Assembly (NCBI GenBank): GCA_007922305.1
Contig: ML677333.1
Location: 11,537,733-11,601,732, forward strand
Length of the DNA: 64,000 nucleotides
Direction: 5' to 3'
Source: Dermatemys mawii
Taxonomy: Eukaryota; Chordata; Testudines; Dermatemydidae
Shown: one piece after another, positions 1-12,074 of the stretch
Numbering within the stretch: position 1 is the first letter of the stretch
Layout: each line of letters opens with the position of its first letter
The notes under the pieces: generated by a model
Databases searched by the model: none
What the model was told of the DNA's origin: nothing
Seen by the model: the letters and a program-made list of their open reading frames with translations, nothing else
Made by a program: the position numbers and the translations under genes

Positions 1-495
1 AAAATTCTTAGATTCTACAATAACAAACTAAAATAGTCAAAATGGAATGAAACATTGCAACTTTGTCAAAGGAAAGCAGTTTGAACAAGCTGAAACAAGG
101 GGTTCCCCCCTCCACCTGCCCAATTCTTCTGTGGAGAATTTTGAAAGTATCAGGTTTTGTTCCAAACTGGAACAAATTGTAAATTCTCCATTAAGTGAAA
201 TTTCAGTTTTCCACCCATCTCTAATTATGATAGTTTTTGCTAAATTATCATACTTTTCTCCTACATGACCCCTGCGTCACTGTTTGATGCTCTGGGACTT
301 GGATCAGAGTTGTAGGGTGAATGAAACTGTTGATAGGATCTCTGCCTCATTTGTTGACGTTGGAAAGTGTACACTATCTGTAGTACTGGGTCAGGAACCT
401 GTAGATCCACCCAAACTTGACGTTCTTCCCCCTCAAAAAAGGAGAGGAACCACTAAGTCTGGGCTACAGTTGATTACTAGGGTGACAAATGAGAA
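1..495. other. Unassigned AT-leaning sequence
   Basis: No gene or clear repeat is visible. Positions 120-230 contain runs of GAATTTT/AAATTTC-type text loosely like 47.6-48.0 kb and the last 120 bases of the window, which may be very old copies of one dispersed repeat, but the match is too loose to call. Confidence 0.4.
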
Positions 496-1740
496 AACAG
501 TAATGGAAATAAGGTAAAAGATTAAAAATGAGGGGGCCAGAAGGGGAACTCTAAGGAGAACCCCAGACAGTGCCGACCGCTCCTCAAAGGTGTCCAAGGA
601 ATCAGTGGATTCCAATATGTAGATTTCAATAGCGGATCAGAAAGCCACCAGCAGGCAAAGAATGTCAGGTGGAGAAGGGGCCTCAGGCACCACCAATATT
701 AGAAAAGGGGGTTGCAGCAGTAGGGGCAATGTGGGGTGGAGGGACCACAGCAGATGGTGATGGACCAGTGGGCAGGGCCATGGCCACTTGGACATATGCC
801 CTGGAGGCTGAGGTGTGAGCATCCCCAGAATGGGTAGGGGATGGCAGGTGGAGGGCAGATGCAGAAAGAGCCTTCTGGTGGGGAGCTCTTGCCCTTTTAC
901 CAGTTCTGTCCCTTTCTGCTGGCCCAGAGGGCTCCCTGGGTGTTGACGGGAATTTTGGCCATGGAGTCCCTGCTTGTGCCTAAATGATGGTATTAGTTGT
1001 AGTTGCCATGGGAAAGAATGGGGAAAAAAGTTTAGGTGGGGCAACAATGCCCCAGGAATCCCCCTCTCTCATTGTTCCCCTCCGTTCCTGTCCCTTGGGC
1101 AAAGCCACTGGAATGAAAACCTTGTGCATGGCCAAGTTGGGGTCCATAACTGAGGACAGGTGAAGGGAACAGCCACTGAAGGTGGGGAGAGAATAGTAAA
1201 GGGTGAGGTGGTGGTAGGGAGGACAGAGGCTAACCATTTCTCTCCACTGAGCTGTGCTCGGGGACAAGGGCATAAACCGAAACTGGGGGACTAATGAAAT
1301 AAGTAAGAAAAAGTGGGTGTCACAACAGGCAGTTGGGGGAAACTCCTCTGGCTGCACTGTGAGTGAGGGTGCAGTGAAGGGGGATATCACAATTATAGGG
1401 AATATATGGGGCAAGTGTGGCAGGGCAGAGGACAAACAGTAAGTGGAAGTGGCCTGGATAGGGGGTAAAAGCAAATGGTGGGGCTTGGGTGGGCTAAGGA
1501 AGGCAAGTAAACAGATAGCAATGGGGCACTGGGCTGGGCAGGGGAGGTAGGTAATGACTGGGGGAAAGCAGCAGGCTGCCAGGGGAAGGGGACCATGTGA
1601 GACAGAGGCAGCAGGCTGCAAGGTTACAGGGGAACACGCAAGATGGTGGGGGGGAATGGCAAACTGCAAGAGGTTGGGGCTGATGGGCACACAAGTGGAG
1701 AGTGAAGGGGAGGAGGAGCCCCACTAGTCAAATATGAACT
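496..1740. repeat. Purine-rich (G/A) low-complexity tract
   Basis: The plus strand is dominated by G and A, with frequent GGGG, GGTGGAG and GGCAGG words, for about 1.2 kb. This skew removes stop codons on the minus strand and so creates long, overlapping, proline/leucine-rich open frames there (for example 980-1690 and 1624-2016). They overlap each other in different frames and show no domain, so I read them as artefacts of composition. Similar tracts lie at 22.45-22.98 kb and 58.2-59.55 kb. Confidence 0.7.
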
Positions 1741-2015
1741 GAGAGGGAATGTGCACCCACTTGCGCTTGAGATAAAAGCCTCTGCTGCAACAGTCCCAGT
1801 CAGGGTGAGTAGAAGCCAGCCAGCAAGCAAGTGGTTGCCAGGAGCAGTGGGCTGTGGATTAAATGAGGGCAGGGCTCCACATTTCTCACCAGCAGTGACA
1901 GCAGCAATGGCAAGCCTCACCCACGGAGTCACAGGTAGGCAGGAAATGAGGCTAGCTACTGCAGGAACAGAAAGGATGGTCTCATGGTTTGGGAGCCACC
2001 CTGGAGAACCACCCA

Positions 2016-2268
2016 TCCCTGCCTGTACTGGAGAGTTCCTATGTGATTCTGGGAAAATAACACAAAATGGTCACTGTGGGTTCTTCATTTCTGGGGTGCC
2101 CAACTTGTGACATCTTGGGTTGGTTTTAAGGAAGTGCTGTGCACTCACAACCGCAAGTGAGGTCTATGGGAGATCTATTCTGAATATAGGAAGTGAAGTG
2201 AAAATACTAAGTTCTCTGAAGAAATCAGGACTAGGCCATCTCAAACTGGACAACCACAATTAGGGTAC
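2016..2268. repeat. Dispersed repeat family D, copy 1
   Basis: The ordered words GAGTTCCTATGTGAT, CTGGGGTGCCCAAC, GTGCACTCACAACCGCAA and GAAATCAGGACTAGGCC recur, diverged but in the same order, at 28226-28545 (GAGTTCCTACGTGAT, CTGGGTTCCCAACATGAGA, GAGCACTCACAGCTGCAA, AAAATCAGACCCTA). A shorter third piece lies near 24.3 kb. The family is unclassified; the longest copy ends in MIR-like text, so a CORE-SINE relative is possible. Confidence 0.55.
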
Positions 2269-2354
2269 CTTTTGACTTTAATCTCTTTATGCCTTTATAT
2301 CACTCCCTCACCTAAGAATGGTGGTGTGAAGAGAATTTCATTGCCATTTATGAA

Positions 2355-2435
2355 GCACTCATACTATAGTGATGAGTGCCATAGAAAGGCTAATGAGGAC
2401 ATTAATAATTCTGTATTCACTACAGGTTTTAGGGC
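2355..2435. repeat. Dispersed repeat family E, copy 1
   Basis: ATAGTGATGAGTGCCATAGA followed by ATTAATAATTCTGTATT and ACAGG matches 59788-59862, which reads TAGTGCTAAGCACCATAGA, ATTAATAATTCTGTATT, ACAGG at the same spacing. It is a short, old, dispersed element of unknown class. Confidence 0.55.
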
Positions 2436-4140
2436 CACATGTTGTATGATGATAATTATTGAAGAGCTACCCATTCAGTGAGTATGACCCATCCTGTGCA
2501 CTGAACAAATAAGGAGTCTTATGGGAAAAAAATTCATGATCATGTAATTAAAGACTGTAATAATGCATATCCACAAAGTGCCATGTAAAGGTTGCATGGC
2601 CAACCTTAATTCTGGCACTTCCTAACTATTAAGAGATTGACTTTGCAACTTTAATATTCTTTTAATGTAGTTTTTTGGACATAATTGCTATCAGGCTGCC
2701 TGCTGTTTGGCATCTATCATAGCTTTTATTTGACATTTCTTTTTGACACTAACACTCCATTATATCAGTTTGATGCTGTGTCTCTGTTACAATAATTGGA
2801 ACAGTAATATTGGCTTAGAGTATACTCTGTGGCTACACTGTAAAATAGTTTCTCTACTGGAGGGCAGACTTCATGGATGATAACTATTTCACTGAATGCT
2901 GCCACAGTAAGAACACTGGATAACCACACTTCAGATATATTGAGAATAACAACCTCATATTAATGTACGGTAAAGGACAGTGAAATTCAGGAGCTGAAGG
3001 GGTGTGTGGGAACTGGTGGACATTTTTAGTTAAAGCTGTACCACCAAGTTGAAGGAAAAGATAAATGAAAGAAGATATTCTTTCTTCCTGTGGTCTAGTG
3101 ACCCTGGAACATCTTAGCGCCAACTGGCAAATGGCAAAGAGGGGAAGCAATGGGGGTCATAGGAATCTCCTGAGTCTAGTATGTGAATTCTAGTTCACCC
3201 AATAACATCATATAAGGTCTCACAAAAAAAGCTAGTGTCACCCTGATCATTAGTATCACTGTGAAACACATGTACAGATGTTGCATAAGGAGTGATGTAT
3301 ATACACTGAAAATTATGAGCTCTGTGTCGAGAGACTGGTCACCAAAGGTAAAAACCAGGTTTTCTGTCAGACTGGCTGTGTACATGCAAACTAATTGTTG
3401 TATAGGATATAGTGGGTCTTTCATCCCCAGTCTGAACTGAATACAACCAAAAGGATTGAGAGAACTTTTTTTTTAAAAAAAAAAAACTAACAGGAAAAGA
3501 CAAACAGAGCAGGGATGGAGAAGAGGGAAGGCCCCTATCTAGAAGTACACATCAAATGTTTGCTCTACCATATTTGGGGGACAAAGACAACATTGAGGAA
3601 GTACAAGGACAGCAATTTTGCTTAATGAAAAACAGGTCTCAACCAGGCTTGGTTGAAAACATCGGAGAGAACTTTGTGTGAGATTACGCTTCCTGAAGAG
3701 GAGATTAATCTGTTAGTTGAGTTCAGCCTGTAGAAAGTATGTGAGGACTTGTTTATTCGTAACCATCTGTTTGCAATATTCTTACTATCAGTTGACTCTG
3801 GTTTTTTATACTAAACATATCCTTGTTTTAACTATAAATATATCTAAGCAAAGTGGTGATCCTGAGTTGAATCTTGAATGCTAGTGTGTACTGTTTCTTT
3901 GGGAACAGCAGGTCTGGTAATTCTGTGAGCGTTCAGTGGATAAGGGGCTGGACACTGCAGGGAATGCTCTGAGGACTCAGGGGTTGCTGCATGATTATTT
4001 CTAACCTGTACAGAGAGAGTTGGGCATGTGAAGGCCTAGAAGGTAGTTCTTGTATTATCAAAGACTAGTGGTTTTAGGAGCCAACCTACAGTAGGCATAG
4101 ACAGGACTGCTTCACGCTCAGGGCAGGTAGTAGTAAGGTG
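2436..4140. other. Unassigned sequence with a poly-T/poly-A block
   Basis: No gene, RNA or recognisable transposon is seen. A T-run followed directly by an A-run (about 3465-3486) is a simple fold-back tract. Short open frames on both strands have no recognisable protein content. Confidence 0.4.
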
Positions 4141-4672
4141 CTTCACAACGCTTGGGAGCATCACAGCCTGTATCTTTAAATGTAGGGGAGCCTCCATGCA
4201 TGTGTGGGCCTCTGTTGTTTCAATTCAGAAGGCTACGTGTGTTCTCTGTGCATATTATTATGCTTGCTCTTTCACAGAGGCAGATTCTACCAGATTTTCA
4301 TTCAAATGCACTATGTGTGGGAGGTGTTTCCCCACATTCTTCAGCTGGCCTATATAAGGGCCAGACAGAATTACTGCCCTTCACTCCAAGACAGCCCATT
4401 GGGAGTAGGGAAGAGACAGAGCGCTGGTTTAAACTTCTCCACCCTCCACCTACAAACTGGCTGGCTGTTTGGCAAGAGAAAGCTATGCCTTGCAAAGAAG
4501 TGTCTTTGTAGGCATGCAGCCACTGCATACCCAGTAGCTTTGGACCTCCTTCTGCCTCTATGCCCTTCCTAGAGTGATGTAACTATGAACTGTTCCATAC
4601 TATGGTCTATGCCTCAATGATACTATCAAGTTCTTTATTTTTCCTCAAACTGAAATAAAAGCCTTCAAAGGC
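4140..4672 (+). promoter_or_regulatory. Candidate Pol II unit: TATA box and poly(A) signal (LTR-like?)
   Basis: A strong TATA match, TATATAAG at 4351-4358, sits in GCCTATATAAGGGCC. About 300 bp downstream an AATAAA hexamer lies at 4654-4659. Between them the two overlapping open frames (4152-4511 and 4204-4572) share sequence in different frames and resemble no family. A TATA box and poly(A) signal this close together is the arrangement of a long terminal repeat or a short transcribed repeat. I found no TG...CA ends or target duplication, so this is only a candidate. Confidence 0.25.
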
Positions 4673-4679
4673 CCATATT

Positions 4680-6220
4680 TCACAAACTGCAATTTATGGA
4701 CCACAGCACTTGTTGGTCACATGGTCACCCACTAAATCATATTAAAAAGACAGCTAAAGATACATGAATATCTTCCAGATATTTTTTTCGCCTAAACAAT
4801 GACAGCAGTTGTTGCTGAGATGTTATCTGATCATGAATGAGCAAAGCAGCTGTCTAGGAGAATGTAAATGACTAGGAAGTGGACAAACCTTTCTGCTAAG
4901 CAGGAACAGTTTGAAAGCGTCTCATATAGACTTAGATATTCAAATTTTGTTCTCTGCATTTGGCAAAAGAGTACAGAAGATGGAGGGAATCTCCCTCTAT
5001 AGTTAAGTTGACCTTGTACAATATCCCTTCCAATGATGCTTGCTGTCCCTGATCATCACAGAAATATCTCTAAACATTTTTTCCTTTCTTCTGGAATGTA
5101 CCATGCAGCAGGTGTTCCAACAAATGTATCCAGGGAGCCTCACTTCCCAGGCCTGATTCTCTGTTATGTATTCTAAAAACTCTCTGCCTCAGCAAGTAAC
5201 ACCTGTTTACACTGTTCTGTTTTATTGGTGCAGTGTCAGTATATAGTTCAGGAATAGAGTATACACATTTCCTGGAGCTTATACTTCCTAGAATTTTGTT
5301 TCCTAAGGATCAGTGCCTTCCTCCTTACCCATTTTTTACAAAAGTGTTTGAGTGTAGATGGGGAAAATAAACCCAATTGTTCATCCATACCTCCATTTCT
5401 TGTCTCTTTGTAAGCACATTCCACTGCCTTCCATTCAAAACCAATGAAGTTATTTCACTGTAAGTGGATAGAATCAGGCCCTATGGTGTTTATGGCTTGT
5501 GGTAAGAGAGGTAAGGAGGGGACAAGGGTAACAGAGCTAGCTCAGTTCATCCACTCACAGTCAGGCATGGCCTTACAGCATCTCCACCTGAGTTTCATCC
5601 ACGAGATAGCTTGTTTGAGACTATAACAGTTGGTCTCTTCTCATGACACTACCTGGGTATTTATAATCTCCCCCACCCCTTCTAGGGTAGTAGCAAAGAG
5701 TTCTACAGGCCAAGAGCTCCCTGTACCTTTATCAGGCCCAGCCTGATGTCTATAGGTTGTGTTCCTGCCTCAGGGAGGCTTTCCTATCCCCCTTCCCTGG
5801 GGATGCTAGGGAACCCAGGTCTTCCCTCTCTGAGTTCCAGCCCAATCACCCTGTGATTAAGTAGTTAAGACCCAAATCTTACAAGCCCTTTCTGCATCCT
5901 ACCCCCACCTATCCACAGGCAACTTTCCCAGAACTATGCCCACCAGTTCACACCCTCAGAAAGCCTAACTCAGCAGCTTTTCCCCTAATCTGTTGCTGAG
6001 GAGCCATTTCTTGATAGTTCCCTACCTCTCTGGCAGCCATCTGGAGCCTCTTCATGCCTGCTACCCTCTCCCTTCATGGGCAATCCCAAGTATCTACTCC
6101 CTACTGAAATTCTTCTCTCTCAGTCCTTCCTTAATGGCCCTCCAGTCCTTCTTTATAGGAATCACCCAGCTTGGTTTCCCCAGCTGGGTCTAATCTTTAA
6201 TTACCTGTCTCCATGTGGGA
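4680..6220. other. Unassigned sequence
   Basis: Non-repetitive by eye and AT-leaning. From about 5640 to 6230 the plus strand becomes C/T-rich, again without a recognisable element or exon. Confidence 0.35.
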
Positions 6221-6225
6221 TTTAT

Positions 6226-6308
6226 ATCCTTGCTATTTAATCCATCTTTCAAATCTCTTGGGCAGATGATTTACAATTGCCTTAAACTCATCACAGAGAG
6301 GGAAATGA
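6226..6308. repeat. Short dispersed repeat, partner of 9597-9675
   Basis: CTTGCTATTTAA, then TTTCAAATCTCTTG, GCAGATGATTTACAAT and CATC...GGGAAATGA occur in the same order here and 3.4 kb downstream. The two copies share orientation and length. The class is unknown. Confidence 0.6.
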
Positions 6309-6939
6309 GGAAAGAAGGCAGACATAGGCAATGGCTGTTTATAAAGGCCCTGTGTTACAAAATTATTAGCAACACATCACTCTTAATATGACTGCAAATT
6401 CTTCTCTCAGTTAAACTAATTACTGAATATTCTGAATTTACATTTAAGTAAATAAATACTTTCAGTGTAAGTATTCACTGGTGAAAGTGAGAACAGAATT
6501 CAGCCCATTGTGTTTATTTGACCCATTATTCTTGATTGCAAATGTAAAATGTGTTTAATGTTGCAAGCTTCTGTATCCCCAAAAACAGTAAAGATGGGCC
6601 AGATTCTCTTCTGGTATAAATGGGCATAGTTCCATTCGCTTCATTGGAGAAAGTGTGGTGGGAAAATGAATAACATTTCAAGGTTTTAGAGATATACATG
6701 CAAGTTAAAAGAGTCAATGAGATATGGAGCAAAACCAAATTGATAGTGGGACTTTTTGTAAATGATCAAGTTGAAAGTTCTAACTTAGAGAAAGCAGACA
6801 GTTTAGAAAAACAGTCCCAAAAAGTTAGTAGTGATACAAATCAAAGAGTTTTGTGAACAAAAAAAAATATTTCCTGAAGAAAACTGTTAGTGCTTATATT
6901 GCTGAGGAGAATATAAAGATGATACATTGAATGAAATTT

Positions 6940-7568
6940 TCAGCATACATTCATTATGCCCTCCACCCCTCTCAGGGTATGGGCCGCCAACAATAGATTG
7001 CCAGAGGATTCTGTCCTGGGCCATTCTTTCAAGTTGACTCCAGTTGTATCCTGTCTTCGTGATGTCCGCCTCAAGGTCACGTCACCAGGTGTTTCTTGGA
7101 CGGCCTTTCTTCCGCTTGCCTTGGGGGTTCCACCTCAGAGTCTGTCTGGTGATGTTAGTTGGTGATTTCCACAGGGTATGTCCTATCCAGCTCCATCTTC
7201 TCTTCCGGATTTCTTTTTCTACAGGAAGTTGGCTGGTTTTCTCCCAGAGGTTGGCATTGCTGATGGTATCTGGCCAGCGGATCTGGAGAATCCTTCTGAG
7301 GCAGCTGTTGATGGATGTTTGGATTCTTTTGATGGTAGTTTGTGTCATTCTCCAGGTTTCGGAACCGTACAGCAGTACTGATTTTACATTGGAGTTGAAC
7401 AGCCGAATCTTTGTTTTCAAGGACAGCTCTCTGGAGCCCCAAATGTTTTTGAGCTGTAGGAAGGCCACTCTTGCTTTGCTGATCCTTGCCTTGATGTCCG
7501 CGTCTGTACCTCTCAGCTGGTCTATAATGCTGCCCAAGTAGGTGAAGGACTGCACTTCTTCAAGGGAA
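6940..7568 (-). pseudogene. RTE-like non-LTR retrotransposon, C-terminal end of reverse-transcriptase ORF
   Basis: The minus strand encodes the last part of a LINE polyprotein. In order it reads [14 protein letters not shown], a [10 protein letters not shown] segment, [30 protein letters not shown] and [12 protein letters not shown]. These are hallmark segments of the thumb and C-terminal region of a LINE group that I associate with the RTE clade, so the reverse-transcriptase core itself is missing. The open frame stops at TGA (7082-7084), yet the same frame continues with RDLEADI, QLERMAQDR and a final PERGGG to about 6955, so the TGA replaced a codon where the family usually has arginine, most simply CGA decaying to TGA. 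The copy is 5'-truncated near 7568 and ends beside AATGAATG-like text, which could be its 3' tail. It is dead and is not a host gene. Clade assignment is from memory. Confidence 0.75.
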
Positions 7569-8625
7569 CATCATACAGGAATCTCAAAAATGCTATAGAC
7601 AAAAAAATTATGCCCCTGTAAAGATAGGTTAGGTAAAGCAATGCTTAAGCATCTATGATTTAGACTTGTGAGTTTATACATCGCAAATGAAGTCAGCACT
7701 GCCAAATCTATACTGACAGCGCTAGCAATACTGGTACAGTAGGAACAGCCTTTTGTATCCCTGAATTTTGAATTAAGAGATCTATGAGACTATCCAATTT
7801 TGTGGCAATTATAACAACTGAATTGATGAGCCTACTGTTGGCACTGACCTGGATAAGAGATGTACGTCCAGCTTTGGCTACTATCCTATCTGGCTTTTTA
7901 TCATGTATAATAGTGAGTAGAAGGAGAGCCTTGGAAATCTGGAATGACTTAATCAATGAAATATTGTTCTTAACTATGGAGATAGTACAATTAGTAGACT
8001 GAATGAACATAGTACTAGTAATGGATTCTGGTGCATGTCAGGATACAGGGCAATGAAATGGACATAAATCACCAAAAACAAAATCCCTTAAAAATGAGGA
8101 GGTTGACATAAAGATCATTCTGAGTAAACAAGACTTCAAAAGTTTGGTTAAGAAAGAACTTCAAAAGTAAAAGGAACTACGAGAAGAAAAAGAGAAAAAA
8201 GGTTCTGTGAAGTATGTCCTAAACTTGAGGATAATGGTATACTTAATAGCTATGGTAGAAGAGAAGTAACTGTATTTAGCATACTACAGATTACTGTGAC
8301 CTGAATGGTCATTTATATTTACAAAACAAGCACAAAGATGGGTGATGCGACACATGCAAAGTCCAAGGATCAGTTGAGTGTCTGTTGTGGCAATGCAGGG
8401 AGAATTACACAGAAAGAAAGATTCTTTATGAAGAACTGAGACATCTCAAGGGGAAAGAATAAAATCTGAACAGATTGGTGAGAGTACCAGGAAGGTAGGG
8501 TACCATTGAAAAAGCATGACTGTTTTTTTAAGGATACAGGACTGAGTGAGAGGATAGAGGTATTTGCTTATGCAAAAACTGTGGTAAGTGGCATTCCTAG
8601 CCTTACATGCTGAGACTGTTGTGCT
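7569..8625. other. Unassigned sequence
   Basis: AT-rich. Overlapping frames on both strands at 7708-8010 mirror each other and lack any recognisable domain. No RNA gene or transposon ends were seen. Confidence 0.35.
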
Positions 8626-8627
8626 GT

Positions 8628-8698
8628 AGAAAGGAAAGGAAAGGAAAGGAAAGGAAAGGAAAGGAAAGGAAAGGAAAGGAAAGGAAAGGAAAGGAAAA
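8628..8698. repeat. (AAGGA)n microsatellite
   Basis: Thirteen perfect AAGGA units run from 8631 to 8695 without interruption. The purity suggests the tract is young or unstable and likely to vary in length between individuals. Confidence 0.97.
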
Positions 8699-8799
8699 TT
8701 GCTCCAGGAAGAGAATCAGCAGTCATTCTCTGGGGAGATAAAAGAGGTAAGAAGTGGTGCAGCAATGTAAGAAAGATTCTGAGGGTATAGACCTCATCT

Positions 8800-9270
8800 A
8801 TCAGCTCCAGGATCCTTGGATTGGAACCCAGAGCAGAGGGTGGGTCTGGATTTCTTTACCGGCCACTGAGGAAGATGGGATGAAACCCCCTGGGGAGTGT
8901 AAGGGCCAGAGACAGACAGAGACTTGCTGTACGGTCAGCAGACTATAGCGTGGTTGGATGCTATTACCCCAGAAGAGGTGGACTAAAGCATGACCTGGCC
9001 AAAAGGCCAAGTCGTGGGCAGAGAGACCACTGCAGCAGCAGCGCGACTATCAGCAGGGGTACCACACAGGGAGACAGCTGTAACACCAGGCCTGGCAACA
9101 AGGAGGTGATCCTGCAGTCAGTGAACACCTTTATAGGTACCCACAGCTAAGAGAGGTGTCAGATATGAGGGGGGCACCTGGAGTGTGTGCCTAGAGGCCC
9201 AAAGCCCAGGATAGTGCAAAAACACTGTCCAGCCCACAGCAAGTTAAATGTACATCGGATTCAGTGTTTG
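8800..9270 (+). repeat. Possible internal remnant of an LTR retroelement
   Basis: A block less AT-rich than its surroundings (CTCCAGGATCCTTGGATTGG, CCAGAAGAGG, CTGGCCAAAAGGCCAAGT) resembles, from memory, the non-coding leader of an abundant turtle LTR element. No gag/pol protein or LTR pair is visible beside it, and the open frames inside it are short. A repeat-library search should settle it. Confidence 0.3.
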
Positions 9271-9596
9271 GCTCCTTCATTCAAACCTCAGAATTCAAAG
9301 CTCAGTCAGATCTATGGCACGGTGTCATGGCCGATGTTCTGGACCATACTTCCATTTGAGAGCACACGCCACTAATTTATTTGAAATTTGGTTAGGAATC
9401 ATCTTCCATAAATCTGAGCATTTAAAGTTTCATTTCATCCATATTCTGCCATAGCATTTGTCATGGCTGCAGAAACTTATAAGCAGCACTCCCCTAAGTA
9501 AGAAATGAATACCAGTGATATATTCCTCACTATCAGTTATTACTTATAGAGGCGGAAGCATCAGAGTGCTAGGCACACCCTCCCTCTTTTATCTTT

Positions 9597-9675
9597 CTTG
9601 CTATTTAAATCAGTTTTCAAATCTCTTGTGCAGATGATTTACAATAACCTTACATTCATCTAAGGGAAATGATAT
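9597..9675. repeat. Short dispersed repeat, partner of 6226-6308
   Basis: Shares CTTGCTATTTAA, TTTTCAAATCTCTTG, GCAGATGATTTACAAT and AGGGAAATGA in order with the copy 3.4 kb upstream. Confidence 0.6.
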
Positions 9676-10805
9676 CATCGCATAGCAATTTATGCGGGTG
9701 GGATGTTGTTGGTTTTAGCCTGTCTGGGGAATCAGTGGCAGAGTTCCTATGGTATTGGAGCACTAAGGTAAAATCTTTAGTTTTAACATGAGCATTGCCA
9801 AATCCTTTGTCATGATATTCAGATCAATATGTAACTCAATTCTCAAAATTACTCACAAAGGGTTAAATGCCTTGAGAGTATGCTGATCATCTCAGAAGGA
9901 ATAGTATATAGCTAACTTTTTCCTCTTATAGATTTATGGAACCAGGAAAGAATTAATTAAAATTTTAATGACAAAATTTTAGGTAGGTTGCATAAATACC
10001 AGCCATTCCAAGATTATTAGACTTAACATTTTTATTATACTCATTTAGTTTACCAAGTGTCAAACTAAGAAACTGAACAAACTAGTTTCTCATCACATAA
10101 AGCCACAAATGGTAAACAAAGGTCAGATCAGCTGAAAGAGGGTTATTTTTCATTCTCTTAAGCAAGAACATATGGGACAGCATGCTAAAAGCTATGGGCT
10201 GCTAGTTGGCATGGAAACCACCGTTCCAAGACCTATCTAAGCTGTACGTAAACTGAGAGTTTGTTGCTCTTACATCTTCACAAAAAGAATCAATGTAAAC
10301 CTGGGATAAGAAATTGAAGAGAGTTAGGGGTTGTTTAAGAACAAAGCTTGTGTTGGTGCTCAGTTTTTCTGCATGCATATGCCAGGTGGCAAGCAGAAGA
10401 TGTGTGCATATGATTCTCAAAGGGATCCACCTGTTGAGTGTACATTGTGTGCATGTTGAAGTATGGGTGCATGCAAATGGACAAGGTAGTGCATGGCCGT
10501 GAAGACACACATACCCTGACTATTTTCAGAATTGAATGGGCGCATCTAGGGTAATTTAGTCTCACACAAGCTAATGGTGGCCCTGGCAAGTACATGCCAG
10601 GGGAAACAGAAGGCTCATGAGTCAGTCACTGCTATTGAAAAGAGGCAACAGCTGAGGATGAGTGTGAGGATAAGGCTATAGTAAAATGAGGCAGATATAA
10701 ATTTTGGAGGGAAAAGGCAATAGGCAGGCTGGAGGAGTTTGGGGAAGCAGAAAAGCAGGGAGGGAGGTGTGACATGACAGGGCACAATCCAGACTAATGA
10801 GTAGT
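9676..10805. other. Unassigned sequence
   Basis: AT-rich at first, then TGTGCATG-rich (about 10360-10500). The minus-strand frames there are artefacts of that simple composition. No supported gene. Confidence 0.35.
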
Positions 10806-10808
10806 TTT

Positions 10809-11857
10809 GTCACACCTGCCCTGTAACCTGGTGAGCCATTTATGATGCCTTGCTCTGGTAACCTCTAGCCTGGACTGCTCATAAACAGCCACCGGCATGT
10901 AAGTCATTCCCAGCTATGTCTGTGTGTGTGTTGCAGCCAGCCAGCCACAGCTTGGCTCTTACCAGCCTTGGTTACATGCAGGGTGACCCCAACACACTCT
11001 CAGTCCTGGATTTTTCCTCAAATATATGTCCTTTACTGCCCAGCCCTCTCCTGGACATTACAAATAGATTGAGTCTGTTATTTCTTTAAGACAATAATAC
11101 ACATATAATGTGTTGCCTCAAGTGGAGTGACCCAGACCCTTCAACTTGAATACACTGGATTGGATAAAACAAGTGTATTAACTACAGATATAGATTTTAA
11201 GTGAATACAGGTAATGGGGTATAAGGTCAGACATGGTTACAAGAAAAATAAAAATACAATGCCTACCGGTGCCTAACTAACAAAACTATTCTAGATTCAA
11301 AGCAGAGTTTTCTCATCATACATTTTCAGCAGTCTTACAGAGCAAGCTCTTTAGGTCAGTACCCATCCCTAGAGCCCAGTGGCTGCTTCCTTTGTCTCTC
11401 TGGGTGCAGTGTATGCAATGGGCATGCAGAGAAAGTGGATGCCTCTCTTTTTAGTTTCAATCCCCCTCTTGAAAAACATTTCCAGCAGGGACCCAGGAGA
11501 CAAAGAGTCTGTGTGAAAGGATATTCCCTGCTGGTTTTTTTTCATCTATTTGAACTTCCTTTGTCTTCCCTTCCTGCTTGATGTCTCTGTTTACTGCTTA
11601 ATTGAAAATTAAGGCAATCACACGTGCCTGCGTTTAGGACAGACTTGTTGGCCAGTACTGTGGCATTTGGAACATGTGCTAATAACAGCATACAGGAGAA
11701 TCTTATAAATTCACATACAATTTTGCCATACATATTTTACCAGGACACTATTGACCAGAAAATTATGAGTTTTTAAATTATACTTCATGAGGCATACTTT
11801 GTGCAAACATTATTCCAGTAGTGTAGGCTGTGAACACAGGGGTACGTTCTGTCACAG
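10809..11857. mobile_element. LTR-like dispersed repeat family L, copy A
   Basis: About 1.05 kb that aligns from end to end with 32356-33500 and, in its first part, with 17721 onward. Shared landmarks in order: a start like TGTCACACCTGCCCTGTAACC; TCATAAACAGCCA; CCAGCCTTGGTTA; CCAACACACTC; CCAGCCCTCTCCTGGA; an A-rich middle with GGTTACAAG; then TTGACCAGAAAATTATGAG, GAGGCATACTTTGTGCAAAC and GGGGTACGTTCTGTCACA. It begins with TG and ends with CA, as LTRs do, but no internal retroviral or Gypsy protein lies beside it. A solitary LTR is the leading reading; a non-autonomous DNA element is an alternative. Confidence 0.55.
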
Positions 11858-12074
11858 GAAGACTAATGGGAAACTATTGGAGTCAGGTATCTATGTCTGA
11901 TGCCTGGTATACATTTGCATGGGAACTTGTGCTTGAAGTGTGCTGTAAGAAATTAATATATATTTATAAATGTTAGCATATGATCCATTGGTCAATTAGC
12001 ATAAGGATCTGTTACTATATGCTAATAGGCAAAGTGGGAAGTATGGCCCAACAGTTCTACATGCTGGGTCTACA

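Noticed and set aside
637..2016. Long overlapping minus-strand proline/leucine-rich open frames (up to 236 codons)
   Set aside because: They exist in several frames at once over a purine-skewed tract that removes stop codons; no domain, signal or splice logic.
4152..4572. Two overlapping plus-strand frames of about 120 codons
   Set aside because: Different frames of the same DNA, also open on the minus strand, with no recognisable protein features.
8628..8698. CRISPR-like regular repeat
   Set aside because: The 5-nt AAGGA units are contiguous with no spacers; it is a microsatellite.
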